Part shown: piece by piece, positions 1 through 7,122 of the stretch | Position numbering within the stretch: position 1 is the stretch's first letter | Layout: every line of letters starts with the position of its first letter | Origin: Acidobacteriaceae bacterium | GTDB taxonomy: Bacteria > Acidobacteriota > Terriglobia > Terriglobales > Acidobacteriaceae | DNA length: 18,520 nucleotides | Assembly (NCBI GenBank): GCA_025462785.1 | Contig: JAOAPG010000325.1 | Location: 1-18,520 of the forward strand | Direction: 5' to 3' | Position numbers and translations under genes: made by a program | The notes under the pieces: model-generated | What the model saw: only the letters and a program-made list of their open reading frames with translations | Database searches by the model: none | Told to the model about the DNA's origin: nothing

Positions 1-268
1 GATTGTTTCCACCGCAAGCATGGCACGCAATTTCTATCGTTCCATCAGTTTCCACGGGAACATCACCTGAGTCTTCACTGTCGATTTCGAGCGTAAGGCG
101 CTGCATTGCCTGCATCGCTGCTTCAACCGCTTCCTGTCCAGGTTTGGGACGTCGCAAATCGTACTTCATGCGATTCAGGAATTCATCCACGGCTGGGTCG
201 GGAATGAGTTCCTCCGAATCTTTTCGCGCTGAATTGTTTCCCGGTTTTGGAAGCTTTTCCTGATCCAA
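1..268 (-). CDS. Hypothetical protein with a CxxC (zinc-ribbon-like) motif, 3' end cut by window edge
   Basis: The first 89 or so residues of a protein are visible, and the reading frame leaves the window at base 1. I chose a TTG start at 268-266 because AAGGA lies 7 bases upstream (280-276) and an in-frame stop lies at 289-287. The visible part is charged and probably helical (residues about 25-60, rich in Glu, Gln, Met and Arg). It ends in an acidic stretch followed by C-H-A-C-G-G. That looks like one half of a zinc knuckle or ribbon; the second Cys pair would lie outside the window. It starts 39 bases after the TonB-like gene on the same strand, so the two may be co-transcribed. I do not recognise the family and assign no function. 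Confidence 0.6.
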   Translation of the reverse strand, partial: MDQEKLPKPGNNSARKDSEELIPDPAVDEFLNRMKYDLRRPKPGQEAVEAAMQAMQRLTLEIDSEDSGDVPVETDGTIEIACHACGGNN

Positions 269-307
269 CGAATAATCCTTTAACGCTCATTCTAGCCGAA
301 AAGGTAT

Positions 308-781
308 TTAGCGAGTGGAAAACGCGACTTGTGCTTCTGCTTCCGTGGGAACACCGTTACAGGTAGCCGGGCGATATCGCCAGCTGCGCACCGTGCTCAA
401 AGCATTGCTAGCCTCGGGTAGCCCGGCGCTGTCGAGAATGAAGGGGCTATGAACCCGGCCATCGGTGCCAACTATAAAGCTGATGCTGAGTTTCGCGTCT
501 TGATCGATTCGCTCTAGCAATGGATTTGGTGTCGCGATGGGCTCCGGTACTGCAGTCTCCGCACAAGTTGTTTGATTGGTGGAATGCAGAACGGGCGAAA
601 ACTTGGAATCATGGACTGCCAAGCGCCAGAGCTGCTGCTCGCGATTAAATAGCGAGCGGTGCCGCTCCGAAGCTCGCGGGGAAGCGATTTCAGGTGAGGC
701 AAAGCTCGCCGAGGTGCATACGATCAATAGAAGCGGCCAGAGCTTCCCGAGCAACATCGGCGTCAACCATTCTCGAGTCAT
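308..781 (-). CDS. Small exported protein with a TonB C-terminal-like domain
   Basis: A 157-residue protein. Residues about 9-28 form a hydrophobic segment ending S-F-A-S, which looks like a cleavable Sec signal peptide. The last 65 residues match the pattern of the TonB C-terminal fold (energy transducer TonB family): a strand with F-I-V-G-T-D-G-R-V, then an A-L-S-T-V-R-S-W-R-Y-R-P-A helix and strand, and a closing strand A-Q-V-A-F-S-T. True TonB has an uncleaved N-terminal anchor and a long Pro/Lys linker; here the linker is short and not proline-rich. Two cysteines flank the domain (one before the PEP stretch, one in the R-P-A-T-C loop) and could form a periplasmic disulfide. Acidobacteria often carry many such TonB-C-only proteins. 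The partner is unknown, and the role may be binding rather than energy transduction. No clear Shine-Dalgarno precedes ATG 781. Confidence 0.7.
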   Translation of the reverse strand: MTREWLTPMLLGKLWPLLLIVCTSASFASPEIASPRASERHRSLFNREQQLWRLAVHDSKFSPVLHSTNQTTCAETAVPEPIATPNPLLERIDQDAKLSISFIVGTDGRVHSPFILDSAGLPEASNALSTVRSWRYRPATCNGVPTEAEAQVAFSTR

Positions 782-1003
782 AGCGGAGAAGAGGAACGCT
801 ACGGCTCTCCTAAGTTACTATTGTCATCGGCAATTGAAACTCCAAGGATGAGATCCTCTAAGCTGCTGATTATCAGCCACTTGCTTTTCTTGTAGCTACG
901 AAACTGCTGGTTTGAGTGAAAAAGATTGCAGAGAAACTGAGCCTTTTCGTCTAGGTGATACTCTGGGTGTTTCCCAAGGAGAGCAAGCAGTATCCGATCA
1001 ACC

Positions 1004-2104
1004 ATGTCCCAAAAAACGCTGAATGTTGCTATGATCGGCTCCGGTTTTATGGGCCGGGTTCACTCCAATGCCTTTCATCAGGTCGGACACTTCTTTGATT
1101 CTTCCTATGATCTCCATCGCAAAATGATCTGCGGAAGAGACCGCGCCAAGCTGGAATCCATGGCTTCCAAATGGGGATGGCAGGAGACCGAAACCGATTG
1201 GCAGAAGGTGGTAAATAGACCAGACATCCAAGTTGTCGACATTGCCGTTCCGAACGCACTTCACGCTCCCATTGCGATAGCCGCCGCCAAAGCGGGAAAA
1301 ATCGTTCTCTGCGAAAAGCCGCTTGCGATGTCTCTCAAGGAGGCTGAGAAGATGGCAGAAGCGTCACAGACCGTTGCGAACCTCGTCTGGTTCAACTACC
1401 GGCGCGTGCCCGCAATCGCTTTCGCGAAGGAACTCATTGCAGATGGAAAGCTGGGACAGCCTTACCACTATCGAGCGGTGTACCTGAACCAGTCGGGAAA
1501 TGATCCATCGAAAACGGCGACCTGGCGTTACTTGCGGACTCAGGCTGGATCGGGAGCGATCGGAGATCTGCTCTCTCATGTCGTCGATCTCGCCCTATAT
1601 CTAAACGGGCCCATTACAGAGCTAAACGCGATGGCGCACACATTTTTTCCAGGACGCGATGTGGATGACGCTGCCGTAATCCTGGTCCGATTCGCAAATG
1701 GAAGCATTGGGAGTTTCGAAGCCACCCGCTACGGAGTTGGCTGCCGTAACCGGAATACTTTCGAGATGAATGGTTCAAAGGGAATGTTGAGCTTTGATTT
1801 CGATGAAATGAATCGCCTCAGGTTTTACGACGCAACGGATGCCCCGAATATTCAAGGCGCTCGCGATTTGATGGTCACAGGACCGAATCATCCTTACTGG
1901 CAAAACTTTTGGAAGCCTGGTCATGCCATCGGCTACGAGCATACATTTATTGCTACCTTGGGAGACTTCCTTACGACACTCGAGCTTGGCTCCACAAACG
2001 GGAGTCAATTTCATGCCAACTTCGAGGACGGAGTAGCGGTACAGAAGGTTCTGGATGCGGTGGAAAGATCCGCAAAGTCCCGGACTTGGATTCGTCTGAA
2101 CTAG
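1004..2104 (+). CDS. Gfo/Idh/MocA family NAD(P)-dependent oxidoreductase
   Basis: A 366-residue soluble protein of the usual family length. The N-terminal Rossmann fold (about 1-125) has the dinucleotide motif G-S-G-F-M-G at 12-17. The diagnostic E-K-P triad follows at 104-106, with Lys105 the catalytic/cofactor-contacting lysine of the family. The C-terminal alpha/beta domain (about 135-366) contains G-D-x3-H at 187-192 (Asp188, His192), the usual acid/base residues for sugar or cyclitol oxidation. Family members oxidise sugars, inositols or UDP-sugars; the substrate cannot be read from the sequence. ATG 1004 fits the conserved N-terminus, but the only good Shine-Dalgarno (AAGGAGAG at 976-983) is about 20 bases away, so initiation is unusual or the site is not used. 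The gene is divergent from the TonB-like gene and 112 bases upstream of the receiver-PilZ gene. Confidence 0.92.
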   Translation: MSQKTLNVAMIGSGFMGRVHSNAFHQVGHFFDSSYDLHRKMICGRDRAKLESMASKWGWQETETDWQKVVNRPDIQVVDIAVPNALHAPIAIAAAKAGKIVLCEKPLAMSLKEAEKMAEASQTVANLVWFNYRRVPAIAFAKELIADGKLGQPYHYRAVYLNQSGNDPSKTATWRYLRTQAGSGAIGDLLSHVVDLALYLNGPITELNAMAHTFFPGRDVDDAAVILVRFANGSIGSFEATRYGVGCRNRNTFEMNGSKGMLSFDFDEMNRLRFYDATDAPNIQGARDLMVTGPNHPYWQNFWKPGHAIGYEHTFIATLGDFLTTLELGSTNGSQFHANFEDGVAVQKVLDAVERSAKSRTWIRLN

Positions 2105-2216
2105 CGTTTGGAATTTGCGGATCGCCTCCCAGATGCGTCAAGTTAGCTCTTTTCAGCGTACCGAGGAAACTTTTGTAACTTGCCCGCATCGAGGGTAATT
2201 CATAGCATCGATTTGT

Positions 2217-2918
2217 ATGCTCAGGGCTCTACTACTATGCGAGGATGACTTGTCTGTACGCATAATGGCCCGCGTCTTTAAAGACCTCGGTGTCGACGTT
2301 GAGCATTGCCTGCATGCGCTAGGAGCTGGCAAAGCGCTCACATCAGACTGCTTTGATGCAATTGCAGTGGATGATCAGGTCTCGGGCGCTCTTGGAGTAC
2401 TCAATCAAGCACTAACTCTTCCCGGCTATGAGAAGTCTGTGCGCATCATGTTAGCGGGCACGCCCACCAGTGTAGCGGCTGCGTTCCAGACTGGCGCCCA
2501 AGTTATTCTCTATAAGCCGCTGTCGCAGGATAGGGTGCGGTACGGGCTGAGAGCGGTCCGAAACCTCATGGCGCGTGAACGGCGCGGCGGATCTAAACGA
2601 ATTCAGGTGGACTTCCCCGTTAAGCTCATAAATGAGAAGGGCCGAACAATCTCGGGCGTAATGGAAGACATCAGCGACACAGGCGCGGCGATCCGCTGCG
2701 TGGAACAGTTGTCATCTACCCGATTTGACTTTGAATGCACGCTCCCGGATACGCAAGCGATGCTCAGAGCTGAAGGAGAAGTAGTATGGCAACGTGCGGA
2801 CCGCACCTTCGGCATTCGTTTCACCGATCTCTCTGCCTCATCTCGTAAAACGTTGATCGAGTGGCTCAGGACCAGGGCAGGGACGAAGTCTGAACGCGTA
2901 CTAACCGCGAAAGCTTAA
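2217..2918 (+). CDS. Receiver-PilZ domain protein (putative c-di-GMP-linked response regulator)
   Basis: A 233-residue cytoplasmic protein with two domains. Residues about 3-117 are receiver-like: acidic E9-D10-D11, a putative phospho-acceptor Asp52 after F-D-A-I-A-V, and a K-P pair at 100-101. The usual Thr/Ser switch position appears to be Ala80, so phosphorylation-driven signalling may be altered. Residues about 119-223 are a PilZ domain. The D-x-S-x-x-G half of the c-di-GMP motif is intact (Asp151, Ser153, Gly156). The Arg half reads R-R-G-G-S-K-R, where my alignment places Gly124 at the first Arg of R-x3-R. There is no DNA-binding or catalytic output domain, so the PilZ domain is the output. 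A free-standing receiver-PilZ protein usually controls motility or exopolysaccharide through protein contacts. No good Shine-Dalgarno is seen before ATG 2217. Confidence 0.85.
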   Translation: MLRALLLCEDDLSVRIMARVFKDLGVDVEHCLHALGAGKALTSDCFDAIAVDDQVSGALGVLNQALTLPGYEKSVRIMLAGTPTSVAAAFQTGAQVILYKPLSQDRVRYGLRAVRNLMARERRGGSKRIQVDFPVKLINEKGRTISGVMEDISDTGAAIRCVEQLSSTRFDFECTLPDTQAMLRAEGEVVWQRADRTFGIRFTDLSASSRKTLIEWLRTRAGTKSERVLTAKA

Positions 2919-2994
2919 ACCTCAATAAACTTTCTATTCGTAATTACCATTTGATGAAAGGTACCGCCACTCTGCTGTAAGCTGCTCAATTGAT

Positions 2995-4713
2995 ATGGCA
3001 AAGTTAACCGGAGGAACGCTCCTCTGCGTGGAGCTCGAAAAACTTGGGGTTAAGCACATCTTTGGCTTGCCCGGATCGCAGAACGTTTTGTTCTTTGAAG
3101 CGCTGCGCCGATCGTCCATACGAACCGTCCTGGCGACGCATGAGCTGGCAGCTGCTTTCATGGCGAATGGGTACTATCGAGCATCCGGCAAAGTCGGGGT
3201 TTTGACCACGATTCCTGGGCCGGGATTTGCGTACACCGTAGCCGCGATTGCCGAAGCTTCTCAGGATTCATCGGCTCTTATATATATCGCCAACCAACCA
3301 GTTGAGGACTCGAACAAAAAGTTCCATCGGCAATGGATTGATCAGAAGGCCCTTCTCGCGCCCATGGTTAGACACATTGTGGAGGTGGATTGCGCTGCAA
3401 ACATCCAAGGCGCTGTGCAAGAAGCTTATGCCGCTACAACGGCGGGCGAACCCGGCCCGGTCTTGTTGCTGGTGAAACCCCGTGCGATTTGGGAAGAGGC
3501 GGAGGTTTCTGAAAACAGCATAGGACGGGAAAGACCGCTTCCCTTGCCCGATCCCGCGGCTATCAAAGATGTTGTTCGAGCATTAGAGAAAAGCCGTCGA
3601 GTAGTGCTCTTTATTGGGCAAGGTGTCAGCGAATCTGCTGAGCAAATTCGAGGGCTTGCTGAGATCTTGAATGCACCCGTCATCACAACTCGCTCGGGGC
3701 GCGGAGTGGTTCCGGAGGATCATCCAGATGTCTTAAGTTTTGTTTATTCGGAACCGGCGCTGCACGCCCTCAATTCAGTTTTCGAGCGCAGCGATTTGAT
3801 TATTGCGATTGGCTGCAAGTTTTCGCAGAATGGCACTCACGGATTTCAGCTTCGAATACCACAAGACAAGCTGATCCACGTTGATGCCTCGACGGAAGTG
3901 CTCAATGCAAACTATCCAGCAAGGCTCGCCATTCACTCGGATGCCGGTATTTTTCTGAACCAACTGCTAGCCTCGATCGCAGGAGCGACGCTGCCGCGTT
4001 CTGAATGGAGTGCCCAAGACTTAGCTGCGTACAAGAAATCCGGGGGAGACTACGCAAACGAACCAGAACCCAAAGTTTATGGTGCAGATCCTTCTACGCC
4101 AGCCGGCTTTTTCGCGACCCTCAGAAAAACCATGCCACCCGATGCCTGTCTGGTCACGGATTCTGGATTGCATCAAGTGTTGGCCTCGAGGCACTTCCGA
4201 GTGCACAGCCCACGAGGAATCGTTTCACCGTCGGATTTTCAATCCATGGGTTTCGGATTACCCTCTGCCATCGGAGCAAAGCTCGCCTGTCCAAACAGGA
4301 AGGTCGTGGCAATAGTCGGTGACGGCGGCTTCGCTATAAGCGGAATGGAGATCATCACCGCAGTGCGCGAGGAGATTCCGCTAACCATTATCATCTTTAA
4401 TGACGGCGCTCTCGGGCAAATTCGCCTCCAGCAAATTTCTCGCTTCGGACATACTCATGCCACCGATTTACTCACGCCAAATCTTGAGCTGTTTGCACAG
4501 GCGGTCGGTGCGGACTACGTCTACCTGGAAGGCAATGCCGAGTCTGTGTTGCGAACGGCTATACAGAGCAACACAGTGACCTTAGTGGAAGTGAGTCTAA
4601 GCGACAGCAATGCGATTCACGCCGAACGGGTAAAGGCGTTAGCACGCGAAACCGGACGAAAAGCACTGAAACATTCGAAGTTCGGATGGCTTAAATCCCG
4701 TCCACGTCGTTAA
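2995..4713 (+). CDS. Thiamine-diphosphate-dependent enzyme, acetolactate synthase (IlvB-like) family
   Basis: A 572-residue protein with the three domains of the pyruvate-oxidase/acetolactate-synthase family. The N-terminal PYR domain (about 4-170) carries the activating glutamate Glu50 in A-T-H-E-L-A-A-A. The central domain lies at about 185-320. The C-terminal PP domain (about 370-535) has the ThDP/Mg motif G-D-G-G-F near 442 ending in N-D-G-A-L-G-Q about 28 residues later. The family condenses 2-keto acids or decarboxylates them. No ilvN-like regulatory subunit and no ilvC/ilvD genes are nearby, so housekeeping branched-chain amino-acid synthesis is not supported by context. A catabolic or specialised acyloin, decarboxylase or acetyltransferase role is equally possible. 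The PPTase frame opens just after its stop, which suggests co-transcription. The enzyme class is firm; the substrate is unknown. Confidence 0.88.
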   Translation: MAKLTGGTLLCVELEKLGVKHIFGLPGSQNVLFFEALRRSSIRTVLATHELAAAFMANGYYRASGKVGVLTTIPGPGFAYTVAAIAEASQDSSALIYIANQPVEDSNKKFHRQWIDQKALLAPMVRHIVEVDCAANIQGAVQEAYAATTAGEPGPVLLLVKPRAIWEEAEVSENSIGRERPLPLPDPAAIKDVVRALEKSRRVVLFIGQGVSESAEQIRGLAEILNAPVITTRSGRGVVPEDHPDVLSFVYSEPALHALNSVFERSDLIIAIGCKFSQNGTHGFQLRIPQDKLIHVDASTEVLNANYPARLAIHSDAGIFLNQLLASIAGATLPRSEWSAQDLAAYKKSGGDYANEPEPKVYGADPSTPAGFFATLRKTMPPDACLVTDSGLHQVLASRHFRVHSPRGIVSPSDFQSMGFGLPSAIGAKLACPNRKVVAIVGDGGFAISGMEIITAVREEIPLTIIIFNDGALGQIRLQQISRFGHTHATDLLTPNLELFAQAVGADYVYLEGNAESVLRTAIQSNTVTLVEVSLSDSNAIHAERVKALARETGRKALKHSKFGWLKSRPRR

Positions 4714-4830
4714 TATTGGCTGTCCTGTGGAGTTGAGATCCTGCAGCTTGATTTTCACAACTCGGGCGACCAAATAGCAGAAGGTTCATGGCTACCGTCC
4801 CCTCAGCACTTAACCCTCACCCAAGCAGAT

Positions 4831-5517
4831 GTGCACATTTGGCGAGCCAGTTTGTTACAACCGGCTGACAAACTTGCGTCTTACTCCGGCATTCTTACGC
4901 CTGATGAGCGCCAAAGAGCTGATCGCTTTATTTTCGAGCGGGACCGGCAACGCTTCATTAGCGCGCGCGCAATTCTTCGTTTGCTTTTGGGCCGGTATCT
5001 TGAGCAAGCTCCTGAAAAGTTACGATTCTCCTATTCAAAGTACGGCAAGCCTGCCATTTCCGATCCTATCGAGACCGATATCCGCTTTAATGTTTCACAT
5101 TCCCATGAGCTCGTGCTATACGCATTCACTCGAAACCGCGCAGTCGGTGTAGACGTGGAGCATATCAACGAGGACCGCGCAACCCAGCAGATTGCCGAGC
5201 GGTTTTTTTCAAAGAAAGAAGTTGCGGTATTTCGCTCTGTTCCCAGCGATAAACAAACCGAGGCATTTTTCAATTGCTGGACTCGTAAAGAGGCCTACAT
5301 CAAAGGCAGGGGAGAAGGGCTTTCCTTTCCTTTAGACCGATTCGACGTTTCTCTAATGCCGGGATCTCCCGCTGAGTTGTTAGACTGTCGCGAGCCGGAC
5401 AATGCACAGCCACAGCGATGGTCTTTGCGAGAAGTAGCTGTCAAGGATGGTTACGCTGCGGCAGTTGCCGTGGAAGGAGACCGCAACTGGACCTTGAGTT
5501 CTTGGCAATGGCGATAA
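4831..5517 (+). CDS. 4'-phosphopantetheinyl transferase, Sfp type (true start probably upstream of the coordinate given)
   Basis: The enzyme transfers the phosphopantetheine arm of CoA to a serine of acyl- or peptidyl-carrier proteins. Counting from GTG 4831 (228 residues), the family motifs are G-V-D-V-E at 106-110 (Asp108 and Glu110 bind Mg), F-F-S-K-K-E at 125-130, and W-T-R-K-E-A-Y-I-K at 150-158 (Glu154, Lys158), followed by G-R-G-E-G-L-S. The N-S-V/N-V-S-H-S stretch near 87-91 is also typical. GTG 4831 is the nearest conventional start but has no Shine-Dalgarno and cuts into the usual N-terminal V-H-I-W-R motif. The frame stays open back to 4714 and encodes a family-like W-L-P-S-P...L-T-L segment. 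A CTG at 4741, 8 bases after GGAG (4729-4732), is a likely real start and would add 30 residues. No carrier-protein, NRPS or PKS gene is in the window. Confidence 0.9.
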   Translation: MHIWRASLLQPADKLASYSGILTPDERQRADRFIFERDRQRFISARAILRLLLGRYLEQAPEKLRFSYSKYGKPAISDPIETDIRFNVSHSHELVLYAFTRNRAVGVDVEHINEDRATQQIAERFFSKKEVAVFRSVPSDKQTEAFFNCWTRKEAYIKGRGEGLSFPLDRFDVSLMPGSPAELLDCREPDNAQPQRWSLREVAVKDGYAAAVAVEGDRNWTLSSWQWR

Positions 5518-5541
5518 CACTAACCGCGTCGATCATTAACG

Positions 5542-6444
5542 CTAGCCGCTTCGTCGGGCGCGCAACGTAAATAGAGTTATTTCGGGAACGCAGTTCAAAC
5601 GTATCGGGACGCGAATCGTGCCCAGCCCGATGTTGGTATAAAGTGCCAATCCGCCCACTTGGTATTTGCCTCGCGGATACTTCTGAGAAAATGGCGGCAA
5701 CCAGGGAGCACCGATAATGGGCAGCCAAATTTGGCCTCCGTGCGAGTGCCCTGAAAGTTGAAGATCGACGGGATGACGAGCGGCTTCGTCAGCAAAGTCC
5801 GGCTCATGGGAAAGCAGAACGACCATCTCTTCTTTCGGGACTGAAGTAAGGGTGCGGCTCAAATCCGGCTTACCCTGCATCACATCGTCTATTCCCGCCA
5901 GCCAAAACCGAGCCTGCTCCTGTTCAATGGAAAGTGAGCTGTTGCGCAGAACCCGGATGCCATGGTTTTCAAGGCATTCGGTAATGAACTCCGGCACGGA
6001 GGCGACGTCGTGATTTCCGAGGATTGCAAATACGCCGACACGAGCCCGCAATTCACTCAAAAGTTGCGCGCAAGGTGGCGCAGTCTTGACAGCCTCTTTA
6101 CGCCGATAAACGTGGGCAGACTTTTTGGAGAGGAAATCGTCGAACATGGGCACGGTAACAAAGTCTCCCGTCAGCACGATCAAATCGGGGCGCAGATCGT
6201 TTACGATCTTAACCGCCTTCCGGATGGGAACTTTGGAAAAGACGTCGTCGTAATGGAAGTCGCTGAGCTGCGCAATTGTGAAACCATCGAAAGAGCTGGG
6301 CAAGCGGGTGAGCGGAACTTCAATTCGCACCAGCCGCGGATCGTTTGGTTCAATGATGGAGGCATCTGCACCGATAGCCAGAGCGCCCGTTGTAGCCACT
6401 GCCGCAGTGGCTTGAAGAAACTTCCGTCGTGTTATGAGCGGCAA
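5542..6444 (-). CDS. Tat-exported calcineurin-like metallophosphoesterase (YkuE/LpxG-like)
   Basis: A 300-residue protein from TTG 6444. I prefer this to the longer TTG 6477 because GGAGAGGA sits 6 bases before 6444. That choice leaves a short N-region with the twin-arginine signal T-R-R-K-F-L at 5-10, followed by an Ala/Thr-rich hydrophobic stretch to about 28. The metallophosphoesterase motifs occur in order: D-F-H (Asp62, His64), T-G-D (Asp94), G-N-H-D at 143-146, S-H-E-P in the second half, and G-H-S-H-G-G-Q-I near the C-terminus. The closing N-C-V-P-E-I-T-L is typical of YkuE-like phosphoesterases, which cleave phosphodiesters or pyrophosphates such as UDP-diacylglucosamine or nucleotide substrates. 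Tat export implies folding with metal before export and a periplasmic or membrane-face role. It converges on the PPTase gene with 24 bases between. Confidence 0.9.
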   Translation of the reverse strand: MPLITRRKFLQATAAVATTGALAIGADASIIEPNDPRLVRIEVPLTRLPSSFDGFTIAQLSDFHYDDVFSKVPIRKAVKIVNDLRPDLIVLTGDFVTVPMFDDFLSKKSAHVYRRKEAVKTAPPCAQLLSELRARVGVFAILGNHDVASVPEFITECLENHGIRVLRNSSLSIEQEQARFWLAGIDDVMQGKPDLSRTLTSVPKEEMVVLLSHEPDFADEAARHPVDLQLSGHSHGGQIWLPIIGAPWLPPFSQKYPRGKYQVGGLALYTNIGLGTIRVPIRLNCVPEITLFTLRARRSG

Positions 6445-7122
6445 ATAAATTCCTCTCCATCTGCGGTTTGGTGGCAATAACCTTGCTTGCCCGTTGTTGA
6501 TTTTTGCGCCTTTCGTTAATTTTAACGCAGACGAGTGGCGTCGAACTTCCGCCGTTCATAGAGAATTTGTATGTTTTCACACGATAAAGATTTGCGCGAT
6601 TTAGAGAGGGTACCAGTCATAGCACGTCAGTAATCTGAGGGTAACCTAGAGCGGGAAAGGCCCGCCATCTGTGATCCAGTTAGGCGCGAGTGAGTGCGCC
6701 CGGAGTCGGCATCTTGCTATGTTGGGGCTGGTGCTACTAACTCTGGGCGGTAACCATCAGACAGCAATTTGGGATACAAGCGGCAAGAACCTAATTGTCG
6801 CTGCATGATTCCGCAGATTACGTTTGACAAATGCCGGAGCTACCGAAGCTCCGGCATGCTTTTCGAAGATCTCTTCCGTGAACTTGAGTTACCAGAGTCC
6901 ACACACCTGTACTGGTCTACTTGCAGTCTACCCACGATACTTGGACCACTTGCCAAGAGTCCATTTCCCGCTTCTCTCTTGTCTTTTGCTATCTAGCCCA
7001 CCATCGACTTTCAACGCAGACTGTCCGTGTCGCAATGCACTTCTTGCGCTTTGAAGTGAAAAGCGGCCGGTCTAAATCCCCCGTCGTATCCAAGTTGGAT
7101 GCGGCCAGACAAGAGGTCTCAC
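6445..7122. other. Long non-coding region between divergent genes, with clustered hairpins
   Basis: There are 678 bases with no convincing gene on either strand; small open frames here lack Shine-Dalgarno sites and protein-like character. The region must hold the promoters of the metallophosphoesterase (minus) and the 6-Ig protein (plus). It contains a 14-base palindrome at 6514-6527 (CGTTAA, TT, TTAACG). Between 6651 and 6857 there is a run of small stems: GCGGG/CCCGC at 6651-6665, GGCGC/GCGCC at 6683-6700, GCGGCAA/TTGTCGC at 6780-6801, and a perfect 11-bp stem at 6831-6857. From 6870 to 7110 I see no clear motif. Confidence 0.6.
6831..6864 (+). terminator. Strong hairpin followed by a short T-run, possible terminator of a small RNA
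   Basis: A perfect 11-bp inverted repeat (ATGCCGGAGCT at 6831-6841, AGCTCCGGCAT at 6847-6857) with a 5-base loop ACCGA, followed by GCTTTT. The stem is strong but the T-tract is only four bases, so terminator function is uncertain. No plus-strand gene lies just upstream: the nearest upstream gene is on the minus strand. If it terminates anything, it would be an unannotated RNA starting within 6500-6800. Confidence 0.45.

Noticed and set aside
845..857. AGGAT/ATCCT mini-hairpin in the TonB-like / Gfo-Idh intergenic region
   Set aside because: Only 5 bp with no T-run; no support as a terminator or regulatory element.
799..1005. A 68-codon minus-strand open frame between the TonB-like and Gfo/Idh genes
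   Set aside because: No ribosome site, overlaps the start of the Gfo/Idh gene, and no family resemblance. It fills a divergent promoter region, so chance is the simpler explanation.
5962..6480. A 172-codon plus-strand open frame antisense to the metallophosphoesterase
   Set aside because: The minus-strand frame has all metallophosphoesterase motifs and a Tat signal; the plus-strand frame is a shadow without protein-like features.
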